A stretch of DNA of 64,000 bases from Takakia lepidozioides (taxonomy: Eukaryota > Streptophyta > Takakiopsida > Takakiales > Takakiaceae): NCBI GenBank assembly GCA_030704615.1, contig CM060732.1:50633053-50697052 (forward strand). Reading direction: 5' to 3'. The translations under genes and the position numbers were made by a program. Below the pieces are notes generated by a model, which saw only the letters and a program-made list of their open reading frames with translations, did no database searches and was not told the origin of the DNA. The first letter of the stretch is position 1, and the number at the start of each line of letters is the position of its first letter. Shown here piece after piece: positions 24,960 through 35,029 of the stretch.

Positions 24960-25300
24960 GTGTAGCTAGGGGAGCGGGCACGTGGGGGAGAAGGGGATCA
25001 GTCGATGGACACGTGTCAACGGCACCAAAAGTGGGGATCAGTGATGTCGACACGTGGGGAGATCTAGGCGGTCATAAGGGGGAGCACGCATGGGGAGATG
25101 TGAAGGGGGAGTGAACCCCTAGCCCCTCCCAGAACATGGGGATCAAAGTAGGGGGACCAGACACGTGGGGGGATGTTAGTAGAGGGGAGCTGACATGTGC
25201 GGAGAGTACTGGATATGACTTGCATGGCGATTATGTGGTCAGGGAGGTGACACGTGGGCAGCGAAGACAGGGGGAGCGGCGGGGGGGGGACCAGACAGTG
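24960..25300. repeat. G-rich tract with CACGTG and GGGGATC motifs
   Basis: Recurring phrases are GGGGAGCA, GGGGATCA and (A)CACGTG(G), the latter near 24978, 25009, 25052, 25166 and 25251. In reverse complement this resembles the C-rich array at 12.3-13.4 kb. Confidence 0.65.
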
Positions 25301-25751
25301 GAAAAGATGTGAAGTGGTCTAGAATGTGACGGTAGCTACGTATGAGTGAGATGGTGTTCGACTGAAAGTATAGGGCATTTCTGTCTTGTGCATCCGTGGA
25401 TAGGTTGCTGATAATTTCATTAATAGTGATCGGTCCGGGGTTCGAGTGAATATCACCACACCGTAATAGGATTAGGTCGAGGCACGTATTTCTATATGCA
25501 TTATTAAGAGCAGGGGGGTGGTGGTAGTAATGTTTAGATTTTGCTGGGTGTAGATGATATCGACCATATGGGCCATGAATGAGGGGATTAGATTGGCGGC
25601 ATGTATGATGTGCTGAGGGCTGGGGAATGGTGGAGAGGGTTGTCAGGTAGGATAGGGAGTAGTGGAGCTTGTAGCAGTTGAATACATGGCCTGGAGAAAA
25701 TACCGGAAATGGGTTGGTTGGGAAGTATTTTTGGAGTACCTTAACGGCCAT
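25239..25751 (-). mobile_element. Non-LTR-type retroelement 5' fragment with a 2A-like motif
   Basis: A 170-residue frame contains LILLRCGDIHSNPGPITIN. The segment GDIHSNPGP follows the pattern of 2A-like StopGo sequences (consensus D-V/I-E-x-N-P-G-P), with His in place of Glu. The preceding LxLLRCGD context is that found at the start of many non-LTR retrotransposon ORFs. No reverse transcriptase follows within the fragment. The frame runs out in Pro/Ala-rich sequence where the G/C-skewed tract begins. A second minus-strand frame at 25643-26014, rich in Pro, His and Tyr, may be upstream sequence. Assignment to a non-LTR element rests on this motif alone. Confidence 0.45.
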
Positions 25752-26969
25752 CTTATTGGGCTAGGGATTGACATGGGTAGTGGCACATTATAAAGGTGTG
25801 GATAGCATGAGTCAACATAGGCTGGGTATGGGAGGTAAACTAAAATTGGAGTAGCGGTCTGGCCATAATATTGTATAGAGGGAGTGTTCATATGGGGTAT
25901 AGTGTACATATGGCGTATTGTATGAAGGTACCATAATTGAGATGTGGGTTGGGTTGGGGTTTTCAAAGTGGATACTGGATGTAAATTAGGCGTCCGGTGC
26001 GGATGAATTATCACGGATGAAGTTATGGAGGAGAGCTAAGGAACAAACTTTAGTCTCGCCAAACTGTCAAGGACGAGAACACAAACAAGAGATCAGACTA
26101 GAGGTACAAGACTAGACAACCTCACTGGTGTTCATGCCTTGGTCAAGTATTAATACATGTGTCTAACTTGGTTTTGCAGAGAAGTGTATGAAGAAACTGC
26201 TCTACTGCATACTGATGTCAGTTCACTATTCTTGGTACACAACCGTATCGTGCATGTTAGCTAAATCTGCAGCCTCTCTTTGTATAAACGCAAATCAGAT
26301 GCTTCGATGCATGAGAGTTAGTCCTCATGAAACATTTAGGCTAACCATTATAACACCATCTCTATGTTAATGGACACATTCTACTTCACACCAAGCTGAT
26401 TCTAGTGCTCACTTCAGAATGATGATAATCTCCATGCTTTACTCAAGAAGAAACGTAAGCTGGTGCCAAAATCTGAGAGAGATGACTATCCGCCACCACT
26501 CGTCTTATACCTGACCTGATCATAAATTTGGTCTTATCTATGTCGCCACTCCACGTGGTCATTTAATAACTAGACCCCATAACTTAATCAGCTGCAACCT
26601 TAGGCTTGAAGACTTAATGGCCACCGGGTATTATTCCCCTCTGTGCCACAGGCCTGATTGTTTGCTAAATACATCTTAAGGCAACGTGTACCTCTTTCTA
26701 TCCACCCTTTATCTTAGTGCCACCTAGCTAATATTATTGTGGCCACTCTGCCCATTAAATTACCGCTGAGTCATTTGTCTTATTTCTGCAGTATCATCCC
26801 CATGTGATGAAGAATCAACTTTTTCATTGGTGCTTTCATCGCCCTATCATCCTGCTAGCTCGTCATCCATCCACTAATGCCAATAAGTGATCTCATCCCT
26901 GTTTGCCATCCAATTTTCCCACCGTCCATCCGCTGATGAAAATTTGTCAATTTCATCCTGTTAACTCCA
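25752..26969. other. Intergenic, nothing firmly recognised
   Basis: AT-rich unique-looking sequence. The segment from about 26040 could be the leader or LTR of the following retroelement, but I found no matching second copy. Confidence 0.3.
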
Positions 26970-27839
26970 ATGATAAATCGTGATTTCATCTCCCAACACC
27001 CCATAACCCTAGCATCCTTTGTCTGTTTCTTGCATGCCTTCCGTATTTCCCTCATCACCTCCCTTCGACCTACACCTATTCCGCGCCCTGAGCTCCCGCT
27101 GGACACGCCCTCGGAGTTTTGGGCCAAAACCTTTGAGGAAACCGCGAGCAAGGAAACGTGCAAACCCATACGCACCAAAGCGGAGCAGATGGAGCAGAGC
27201 AGGCGCATTCGCGAATCTCTTCAGGGGGCCTATGCTGCACGCCTGCTCCTCAAATTTCATTCCAAGGAAGTCACTCTACAAATCCCCCTTGCTAGTGCCA
27301 AGGAGCAGTTGGAGAGTAGTGAGAAGCTTAGCTGGGCTGTCTTGGGCATTCCACAATTCTCTGTGAGTCGAGAATTGGGTGTGGAGTTTGAGAGCTTCCT
27401 GCCTCCTGACAAGCCGAGCCCTTTACGCTTGTGGGAACCGGTTAAGGGAAGAACATCTATCCTGCTTGCTAATTTAAGGCCTCGAGTTCCACCAGCCCCT
27501 ACCCGGGATCCCACTTGGGAAGAACTCATCACGGATATCCCTGACTCTGAATTTCTTTTTTGTCCCAGTGATGTGTTGATCTTTCCGGGGGTGTGTTTTC
27601 GGCGTGAAACAATAGGTCTCTACAAGGCCGAAGAAGCTCAGACATATCCTGCACACACGTTGTTGGTAAAAGAGAAAGTGGTGCGCAACATCGTGCGCGT
27701 GGCTTTTTGGCTCAAGGGAGAAGAAGAACTGTGGGCATTCTTGGGAGAAGGAGTGTACATGTTGCACAAGCACCGCTTCATCACCTCCTACTGTGTGTCT
27801 GGGTGGGACTTGCAGCTTAGTGCTCCTTCGGACAGGTAG
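26970..27839 (+). CDS. Unrecognised ORF directly upstream of a retroelement gag
   Basis: Open frame of up to 289 residues ending 18 bases before the gag ATG. The part from about residue 35 on looks like real protein: RPELPLDTPSEFWAKTFEE, EQMEQSRRIRESLQ, LSWAVLGIPQFSVSRELGVE, DPTWEELITDIPDSEFLFCP and NIVRVAFWLKGEEELWAFLG. The N-terminal 30 residues are hydrophobic and less convincing, so the true start may be further in. I do not recognise the family. Its position suggests either an extra ORF of the retroelement or a captured host sequence. Confidence 0.5.
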   Translation: MINRDFISQHPITLASFVCFLHAFRISLITSLRPTPIPRPELPLDTPSEFWAKTFEETASKETCKPIRTKAEQMEQSRRIRESLQGAYAARLLLKFHSKEVTLQIPLASAKEQLESSEKLSWAVLGIPQFSVSRELGVEFESFLPPDKPSPLRLWEPVKGRTSILLANLRPRVPPAPTRDPTWEELITDIPDSEFLFCPSDVLIFPGVCFRRETIGLYKAEEAQTYPAHTLLVKEKVVRNIVRVAFWLKGEEELWAFLGEGVYMLHKHRFITSYCVSGWDLQLSAPSDR

Positions 27840-27857
27840 CCATGTCCTTCTCTTCTC

Positions 27858-28730
27858 ATGCCTGTATTTACAAGATCTATGTTAGAAAGGGAAGCAGAAG
27901 AAACAATGGGACTGAGTGAGTTGGAAAAACGTGCAGCGGAGGAGAGGGAAGAGACAACAACTAATGAAAAGAATAATATGGAAAGGGGAGAGTCGTCCGG
28001 AGATCACAAAGATCCGGCGACTGTGCCTCAACCCACATTTGATTTGGACGAGCTGTGTGAAGCCATGGGGGTAATTTCAAATTGCCCCCCCCCCCTTTTG
28101 AAGATGTTGCTGAAACAATCTGAAGTTCCGGACACTACTCCACGAAAATCTGATCATGGAGAGCGAATGCATAAGCAGCAATACCCTGAGTACAACTTAG
28201 GGGAGGATTTTGAGTCCTTCTTGGAATGTTTTGAAATCAGCACTGAAATGAATGGAGTTCCCCCACGATTCCAAGTCAAGTCCTTTCGGATCTGTCTCAA
28301 GGGAAAGGCCAGGCAACTATTTGAGTCCAACATTAAGGACAAAAATGATCTTACGTGGGTTAGTGAGAGTCACTGTGTAGAGCCTACTGATTGGGACCCT
28401 GGGGTGAAAGGTATTGCAGCAGATTTGGTTCCTTCCATTGTGCATGAGTTACCATCTTTTCGTAATGAAATCCAGGGAGAACTCATGCAAGCCTTCAAAG
28501 TTGAGGTAGGCTGGAATCCTGCAGTCCTTGCCAGATCCGGGACTCAAGGTAAAGCCCATGCTGGCATACGTCATGACACCAAGACCTCAGTGGTGGCTTG
28601 CATGATTTACAAGTCCATCAAGCATTACACCAGGTGGTGCCCTTACCAATCTGATTTGCCTGCCCTGATTGAACAGTTACAAAGGGATAAGAAACAGCAG
28701 GGTACTTTAAACGAACCAGGTCGTCTGTGA
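27858..28730 (+). CDS. Ty3/gypsy-type Gag
   Basis: 290 residues starting MPVFTRSMLEREAEETMGL. The first third is charged. Around residues 110-155 it reads YNLGEDFESFLECFEIS and VPPRFQVKSFRICLKGKARQLF, a capsid-type retrotransposon gag signature. After about residue 165 the sequence is less typical, and no CCHC zinc knuckle is present, so the C-terminus is probably replaced or deleted. Protease sequence follows. Confidence 0.65.
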   Translation: MPVFTRSMLEREAEETMGLSELEKRAAEEREETTTNEKNNMERGESSGDHKDPATVPQPTFDLDELCEAMGVISNCPPPLLKMLLKQSEVPDTTPRKSDHGERMHKQQYPEYNLGEDFESFLECFEISTEMNGVPPRFQVKSFRICLKGKARQLFESNIKDKNDLTWVSESHCVEPTDWDPGVKGIAADLVPSIVHELPSFRNEIQGELMQAFKVEVGWNPAVLARSGTQGKAHAGIRHDTKTSVVACMIYKSIKHYTRWCPYQSDLPALIEQLQRDKKQQGTLNEPGRL

Positions 28731-28739
28731 GGGTGCCAG

Positions 28740-29270
28740 ATGACCATGGTAAGAACCCCAGCACGTTGGTAAGTGCTGTTTCTCGTGATTTCAAACTCAT
28801 GCACTGTGAAGCCTATAAACGTGTAAGTCAGGACCGTATCCACCCATTAATGACACAATGCCATGTGGGCCACCTTTCCTTTCCATGTGTTATTGATACG
28901 GGCTGTACCATGTCTGCCATTCCACTTAGTACAGTTCGCATTCTTGGATTAAAGATTGGCTCTGCTCATGGCCTTGTGGTACCATAGCTGATGGCACAAC
29001 TTATGAACCTATTGGGTTAGTCACCTTACCTATCCGCATTAGTGGGAAAACTGTCTTGCTGACCTGCATTGTCACAATGGGTGAACAAGTTTGGTTGGGT
29101 CTGGATTGGATGAAGGGTGCAAAGGCCAGCATTGACATCATGAATAACATTATGTGTCTTCACAATGGTCAAGGGCAACCTTACAAGGTGAATCTAAACC
29201 ATGTTACCATTGCTGCTGGGACCTCTACGGCCGGGGAACTACTTGTTTGCAGGCAGAGAAACATCTCTCC
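28740..29270 (+). pseudogene. Retroelement aspartic protease, frameshifted
   Basis: CHVGHLSFPCVIDTGCTMSA carries the Asp-Thr-Gly active-site triad of retroviral-type proteases, followed by IPLSTVRILGL. The frame breaks near 28986. In another frame it continues as ADGTTYEPIG, LVTLPIRISGK and EQVWLGLDWMKGAKASID, the second half of the fold. The reverse transcriptase expected next is absent. The following open frame at 29377-29676 is unrecognised. Confidence 0.65.
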
Positions 29271-29600
29271 AGGAGGAGGCTCTTTCTGGAGTCTCGGAAG
29301 TGAGTCCTTATTTGGTGCTTTGTCAAAGTTTCCTGCCTCAGCCATGCTCTCGAGTGTTGTTTGTGTCCATTAGAGCATGAGTCTACCTATCCAGACTTGG
29401 ATAGGCACGCCGTTTGGACTGGATGCAGCCTTACCAGCGAGTAATTTTGTTCGCTCAGTGAAAGGAAAGTGGGAACCAGTGCATCGAAGCCGGGGTCACT
29501 GTCCAGATTTGCCGATCGTGCCGGACAATGAATTCGTGGATTGGCCCTGGACTGAGCATGCGCACATAGCAATGCAGGGCCAACGCATCAAAGGCACTAA

Positions 29601-29637
29601 GCCCCAGTGGCGCCAGAACTCTAATCCCCACTGGGGC
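29601..29637. repeat. Perfect 10-bp inverted repeat (hairpin)
   Basis: GCCCCAGTGG at 29601-29610 pairs with CCACTGGGGC at 29628-29637 across a 17-base loop. Stability and function are unknown. No U-tract follows. Confidence 0.6.
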
Positions 29638-29958
29638 AACAGGCAAGAGATTGACGAAGTAAGATATGCAAGCTAAGAAGTTGAAGGTGGGAGCTAAAAT
29701 CTCTGTCTACTGGCCGGAAGACAACCTGTATGGACACTCCCATTTTGCTGGAGGAGATCGTTGATTATTTGATGTTCCTGGAGCTTCAGGTGCAGGCCCT
29801 GCAATCGCTGGCTAACAAGATTGATTTACAAGCAAAACCTGACGGGCAATCTGCCGAGAGCCTCATTTGCTTCTCGGAGGGGTTTCCGTAAATGCCCAGC
29901 TTGTGCCCAGCCTGGGCAACAGGGGGAATCCCGCCTTCAGAACTTGGCTTTGGCATAC

Positions 29959-30392
29959 CAGAGAACTCTGCAACCGCACCTTTAACAACACCGGAGACAG
30001 CTCTGGATACTGCTTGAACTTCTGCCTCTCCCTCCTTCACCAGCTCTTTCACCGCTACCACAACCTCTTCCTCCACTTTCTGCACTTTTCTTAGCCCAAA
30101 AAGTGGAATATCCCGTGCCTGCACGACCTGCATTGAACAGAAGGAGAGAGAGAGCTTACAAGGACACAACCTGCCTTCTTGACACAGAGAAATCAGGTGC
30201 TACATTCTCCTCCTGTGAAGCTGAAACAACAAGCCGTCGCCCCGAGTTATCACGCGACACTCCGAGACGAGCTGGGAATCCCTTTCTGAGCCCACTGGAT
30301 GGCGAGGAAGCTAGGGAGGAGCGCGAGACGGCTAATGCAAGCGTTGCCAAGATGCCTGACGCTGCACAGGCCATCGCCATCGCCACAGCCAT
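29959..30392 (-). CDS. Plastid-targeted-like protein, two exons, 3' end missing
   Basis: The minus-strand ATG at 30392 starts MAVAMAMACAASGILATLAL and a Ser/Ala/Arg-rich stretch without early acidic residues, typical of a chloroplast transit peptide. Exon 1 (30392-30171) ends ...DFSVSRRQ. Exon 2 (30127 or 30118 down to 29959) reads ARDIPLFGLRKVQKVEEEVV, VAVKELVKEGEAEVQ and AVSGVVKGAVAEFSG, then meets a GTATGC donor. The implied first intron is only 43-52 bp, unusually short for plants but bounded by GT and AG. I could not find a third exon. Retroelement sequence begins about 290 bp downstream, so the gene may be truncated. The function is not recognised. Confidence 0.45.
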
Positions 30393-30911
30393 ACACCCGA
30401 GCTCAAGAGTCGTGGTTGGAGCAGAGCACGGATCTTGGCTAGAGCAAAACAGCTCACTAAGAGAGCAAGCCTGTGGTGGTGCGCCTGTAACCACAAATGA
30501 ATCCTGGGAATTATAGGCCACACTGCCAGGGAGTATGTGAGAACTACATGAACATGCTCGGAACCCGTAGATAACCTGGGAACAACTTTTAATGGCGAGA
30601 ACGTTTTGGTGTTAAAAAAAAAAAAAAACCCCTTTTGATCTAATTTCAATGATTTAGAGCCTAATTGGTCATATCTTTGTCAAATGGACTTCGTTTGACT
30701 CAGTTTCTGGGGGGATAGCTGCAGAAAGGGGAAATCTACCTATCTAGACCTGGTTTTAGTTTTTTGGACTCTGCTAAAAATCCATGGAATTTTTTGAGTG
30801 TGAGTGTGCTATGAAAGATCCACAATTCTGTTTCTAGAACCTGTTGTGGTCTACATGAGAGACAAATCTGGGGATGTCCTCCTTGTATGGCTGGGGGAAA
30901 TGACGACGTAA
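30393..30911. other. Spacer with a 14-base A run
   Basis: It would contain the promoter of the minus-strand plastid-like gene. A run of about 14 A occurs near 30614-30628. Nothing else is recognised. Confidence 0.3.
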
Positions 30912-31625
30912 TTGAAGGGCAGGTCTCTTCTCTTAGCCTGTGCACACAAGGGGACAAGATTTATGTTTCTCAAGGAACAGTTGGACGAGTTGAGTGGGGA
31001 GCAGTTGGACGAGTTGATTGCATACTGGGAGTCAGGCATTAGCAATAGACAACAAACTGTTGTAGTTGGCGTTGCGGGCCTCAATATTGCTTTGGACAGT
31101 CAGAACTCTGTTGAAGCGAGCATCTGCAGCTGTAGGTGAAATACCAAAGTGGGTGGAAGTTAGGCTTGGAACACAGCCAAAGACAGCCTTGGGGACCAAG
31201 GTGTTCGGCCACAAAGCCGTGGTGTATTGGAGCAAAGGAGCAGGAGCTACACAAGTTTTTGCAATCAGACATGGTTGCAGCCGGACACGCTCTGCACAAG
31301 GCAACCACGAGCGGGGGTCATTAGCAATGACAAGTTTGTTCTGCTTGAAGGAGATGCAGTCATTTGCAATGAGGACACTTGCAACCGTCTCAAAGCTTTC
31401 GAGTTGAGAGACTGTCAGACCCTACCTTTATTTTCTTTAGTATTCAGTGAGCGGGAGATAGAGAAGTATTGTTTTGTCTCTACCTGGCAGAAAGAGGAGG
31501 AGGGTTGGTTAGAGCGAGCTACTGTAGCTTGGGACAAGGTTAGTGGCAGGTTTCTGGACATAGATATACCTCCTACACCTTACCATCATGCAGAGCGAGG
31601 CACTTTGAGAGAAGTCTGGCGTTGA
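30912..31625 (+). pseudogene. Unrecognised broken ORF upstream of retroelement B
   Basis: Three overlapping frames give protein-like text in order: EQLDELSGEQLDELIAYWES (with a short internal duplication of EQLDEL), then EIPKWVEVRLGTQPKTALGT and KVFGHKAVVYWSKGAGATQV. After a frameshift near 31320 it reads DKFVLLEGDAVICNEDTC, FSEREIEKYCFVSTWQKEEE and ATVAWDKVSGRFLDIDIPP. It is not a known domain to me. Like the ORF at 27.0-27.8 kb it precedes a gag gene and has a Trp- and Glu-rich C-terminal half, but I see no clear alignment between the two. Confidence 0.4.
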
Positions 31626-32115
31626 TAACATAGATCAGGATTAGATCTTGCTTGGTCGGGCCTCTATTCTTCCCCTCCCTCTTTTTACTATTTTCATTAC
31701 TTTGTACTTGTAGTTGCCAAAGCCTCTCTTGGTGGAGGCCAGTCAGTCCGGGGTTTTGGGCTGGGATATTCTGCAGGATTAGCACTGCAGATGGATTTTG
31801 GTGTGGGGGTGTTGATGTTTTGATTTCTTGTGTTTGGATCCCCCCCAACACCTGCATGCTTGACTGTGCGCCATGTTGGTTTTGTGTGGGCGCTTGCTTT
31901 CATAGGGATTAGGCCGGATTTGATCACCGGTCAGTCCTAAAGTATGCTGTCGGTGGTGAGGCTGGAGTGATGACCAGCCAACCATAGGAGTTTTTGCGGT
32001 GGATGCAGGTGCAGGTGCCCTGAGCCACTGGGATATGACCCTTAAATTGCAACAGGTGCCCACTCGTGTCACTATTAGAATTAGTACTAGAGCCTTATAG
32101 TGTCACGTAGGGGAG
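31626..32115. other. Spacer before the gag of element B
   Basis: Possible untranslated leader. No tRNA-Met-type primer binding site and no copy of the sequence found after the polypurine tract at 37.27 kb was seen here, so the 5' LTR was not identified. Confidence 0.3.
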
Positions 32116-33309
32116 GTGCACGTTGTGAGTGTCATCACGGAGTTACCCAAGGGTTTTGAGGGGAGTACGGCTACAGGCAGTAGCAGTGAGAGTGGGTTCA
32201 CAAGACGAGGTATTCAGTTCAGACCACCTTCACCTCCACCCTCAACTACTGTAGAGTCTGACACAGACCCGGAGGCTTCATCAACATGTGTGCAGTTTTC
32301 TTCGCCATTATTGTGGGACGACATGGAGGAAATGTATGGAGCTAGCAAATGGCCTCGTAGGAACTCTGGAGCTATGGGCACAATCGAGCTGGATGACTTT
32401 ATCCAGGAGTTCGACAGCTGGTGTGATTTACAGCAAATGCGCAATCCACAGCTGTTCACCCCATTCATGGCGTGGAAGGGACTGTTCCAGCATTTGGAAG
32501 GCTCGCCTATGGACGATTACCACGAGTTCAGGCGAGGACATGAAGCAAAGATTGAGGAGTAGAGGATGTATTGGTCACATGACTACGTCTCCATTACTCG
32601 AAGCATGACGCGACCAGTAGCTGCATCAACACCAATATCTCCCACTGCCAGCACTAGTAGTGGAACAAGTAGTGCCGGTACTTCTGCAGGTGGTACCAGT
32701 TCAAAAGGTGCTACTACTCCTCCTGCCACGACTACAACACATGTGCCTAGATTCAACCCGGTGGTAGAGTTCTTCCAGGAGTTGCGGACGAACTACCAAG
32801 GCGTACGGACAGAGAAGCTGCGAAGTTTGCAAGACTTCCAGTGCAAATCCAGTGAGAGCTTGCGAGAGGCCTACACTCGTATGAGGCGCTTGATAAGTGT
32901 GACCCAATGGGTTACTAAAACTCACCAAAATCATTTCGATAGCCAACCATTCGTGAGCCATCGAATGAATTTCGATTGATCTGATATTAGTCCGGGACCT
33001 GTGAGGGCTGCTTGTAACAGGGTTGCATCCCGCACCCTTCTCCTGAGCTCCTTGTCCAAAATTCCATACCAGAACTGGGCAGATGTGTTTCTGCTGGCTG
33101 AGCGGATTGAGCTCAACATGGTGGAGGAGCGAATTGTTACCATTGGATTTGGCAAGGACATGCCTGCACGAGGCACAACTGCCAGTCAACAGGCACAAAT
33201 GACTGCCCAACAGCGTGGCCAGGGGGGCAAGGTTCCCCAACCCAAATTTCATGGAGCTTACAGGGGACCTCAGGTGCAGAGGCCAGTAGCTTCTTTTGCA
33301 GGCCAATAA
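32116..33309 (+). pseudogene. Element B Gag, capsid region, broken
   Basis: The frame from 32116 reads an acidic/Ser-rich start, then IELDDFIQEFDSWCDLQQM and FMAWKGLFQHLEGSPMDDY, and hits TAG near 32560. The same frame resumes with MYWSHDYVSITRSMTRPV, a Ser/Thr/Gly-rich linker, and the gag-like FNPVVEFFQELRTNYQGVR, LRSLQDFQCKSSESLREAY and TRMRRLISVTQ. It then breaks near 32910 and continues in another frame as LSKIPYQNWADVFLLAERIE. It is typical plant gypsy Gag, inactivated by at least one stop and one frameshift. Confidence 0.7.
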
Positions 33310-33675
33310 CAACCAGGGGTGGTATGTTGGACATGTGGAGGACCCCATGTCAAGAAAGATTGCCCAAAAAGTGGCAAAGGGCCGGCACAATCATAGCCTG
33401 CACAGTTGCAGTGTGGGCATTGTGGCAAGTATGGGCATGGAGATGCCCAGTGTTATGACTTGCACCTTGAGTTGCGGCGAGGCCAGTTCCAAGGGAACAA
33501 TGGTGGCCGAGGGCGAGGTGGAGCACCTCACAGAGGACGAGGTGCTCAGGCACGAGGTGCAGGACGAGGGCAAACACAGTATGGCCAAGGACGTGGAGGT
33601 CAGGGTGTTGACCAAGGCATGGCCAACCGGCTTCAGCAACTAGAGCAAAGGCTTGCTGCCATGGCCACAGCTTAG
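33310..33675 (+). pseudogene. Element B nucleocapsid, two CCHC-like zinc knuckles
   Basis: Near 33322-33366 one frame reads CWTCGGPHVKKDC, and at 33408-33458 another reads CGHCGKYGHGDAQC. Both are Cx2Cx4Hx4C knuckles. A Gly/Arg-rich tail follows (GGRGRGGAPHRGRGAQARGA), then a coiled segment (NRLQQLEQRLAAMATA) and a stop at 33675. A frameshift separates the two knuckles. Confidence 0.7.
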
Positions 33676-33877
33676 GTGATACCAGCTCCAAGACCTGAGG
33701 GTCTACCTCATGTTCCTCCTCAGCAGCGTCATCCTGACGGAGGAGACATGGGAGGCATGGGATTTATGTGTGGGGCAGCACTACCACTAGTGCAGGTGGA
33801 GTCTGCTGCAGCCGTCACTCGAGGAGCAGCACGAGTTCCTGAGCCACGAGGTGCAGAGGTGGAGTTAGATCCACAGC

Positions 33878-35011
33878 GTGGGGAGGCAAGCCGTTAGGCT
33901 AGGTTGCCTCCCCAATGGCACGATAACGGCCTCTATATCTGTCGGACGAGAACTAGGTGAAGCACTGACACCTGTTGCCAAGGCTAGTGCAGCCAGTGTG
34001 TTGTTGGGGGCAGCCACCTCTGTGTGTCAAGCCCCACTGTTCTTGGCAACCATGATTGCGACGCCGGGGGTAAGACCAGCTGCAGTGTTCAGACTAGTAG
34101 CAACACTCTGCGAGAGTGGGGAGGTCACTTCATCTTCTGCGGAGTTAGTGGAGGGTGTAGTGGCAGAGGGATCCTCGGATTTGAGGGTCAAAACTGCCAC
34201 TGCTGCGCCATGGCAAGCTGTAGCTGCCACGTTGACGGAGCTGCCAGCTAGGCCAGCCTTTGAGCGCGCCATGGTGACACCTGGAGTAGTCTTGTTAGAC
34301 AACCAGGATGACATTTTCTCTTTGAGTGGACCGGCAGGCAAGAGGTACCGGCCACTACGGGTCTTGTTGGACTCGGGAGCTCGGCCACTGATGTTGGGCA
34401 GACAGTCTCAGCGTGTGAGACACGATGACCGATCACCTTTGGCAGTGGTCAATAAGGTGGGTCACCCACGAGCCGCATTGCCTACACTTCTCAGTTTTCT
34501 AGGATCCCATGCTTTTCGGGATGGTGGACCTGGCCTCTTGTGGGATAGCCAGTTGCACCAATTAGTGGAGCCCAATGCTGACAAGCGCGAGCGGGTGATG
34601 GGTTTTACCACTGGTACCACGGCGGTGCCATCTCTTTCTGAGGCATCGCGTCGTCAGGTGTTGGGGCAAGCAATGGATCTCAATTGCTTGACCTGGATTA
34701 TCAGCTTGGCTATGGTTGAGCAGCGCCGAGTACGGAATACACTTCCCTTGATGGTCTCCCTGCCTATCGAGACGGTACAGGCAACGAGTGGGGGTGAACA
34801 GGTGAGGACCACGAGGTGCAGGCCGCATCCATGGCACACGTGGGAGGTGCTCGAGGTTCAAAAGGAGTTGGCAGCCAAGGCGGCCGTGATGGATAAGGTT
34901 AGGGATTTTTCTCTGGTTGAGGAGATCCTCAAGGATGGGATGATAGGGCAGGATGAGACATTGTCACTGACAGAGGAGGTAGTGGTCACTGCTCAAGAGG
35001 TTGCAGCATAA
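33878..35011 (+). CDS. Element B protease-linker region
   Basis: 377-residue open frame. Around residue 160 it reads RPLRVLLDSGARPLMLGRQ, the Asp-Ser-Gly active-site loop of a retropepsin-type protease. The remainder is Ala/Val-rich linker with acidic patches and is not otherwise recognisable. A preceding Pro/Arg/Gly-rich frame at 33676-33897 belongs to the same polyprotein. A stop separates it from the reverse-transcriptase lead-in. Confidence 0.55.
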   Translation: MGRQAVRLGCLPNGTITASISVGRELGEALTPVAKASAASVLLGAATSVCQAPLFLATMIATPGVRPAAVFRLVATLCESGEVTSSSAELVEGVVAEGSSDLRVKTATAAPWQAVAATLTELPARPAFERAMVTPGVVLLDNQDDIFSLSGPAGKRYRPLRVLLDSGARPLMLGRQSQRVRHDDRSPLAVVNKVGHPRAALPTLLSFLGSHAFRDGGPGLLWDSQLHQLVEPNADKRERVMGFTTGTTAVPSLSEASRRQVLGQAMDLNCLTWIISLAMVEQRRVRNTLPLMVSLPIETVQATSGGEQVRTTRCRPHPWHTWEVLEVQKELAAKAAVMDKVRDFSLVEEILKDGMIGQDETLSLTEEVVVTAQEVAA

Positions 35012-35029
35012 CAACAACGGGACGCGTCT

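Noticed and set aside
29608-29625. TGGCGCCAGAAC as a retroelement primer-binding site
   Set aside because: It resembles tRNA-complementary sites of some LTR elements, but no LTR end in TA/CA precedes it, no second LTR was seen and it overlaps the hairpin.
33296-33691. Long overlapping frames on the minus strand opposite element B
   Set aside because: They are antisense to the zinc-knuckle and Gly/Arg-rich region and have no recognisable domains.
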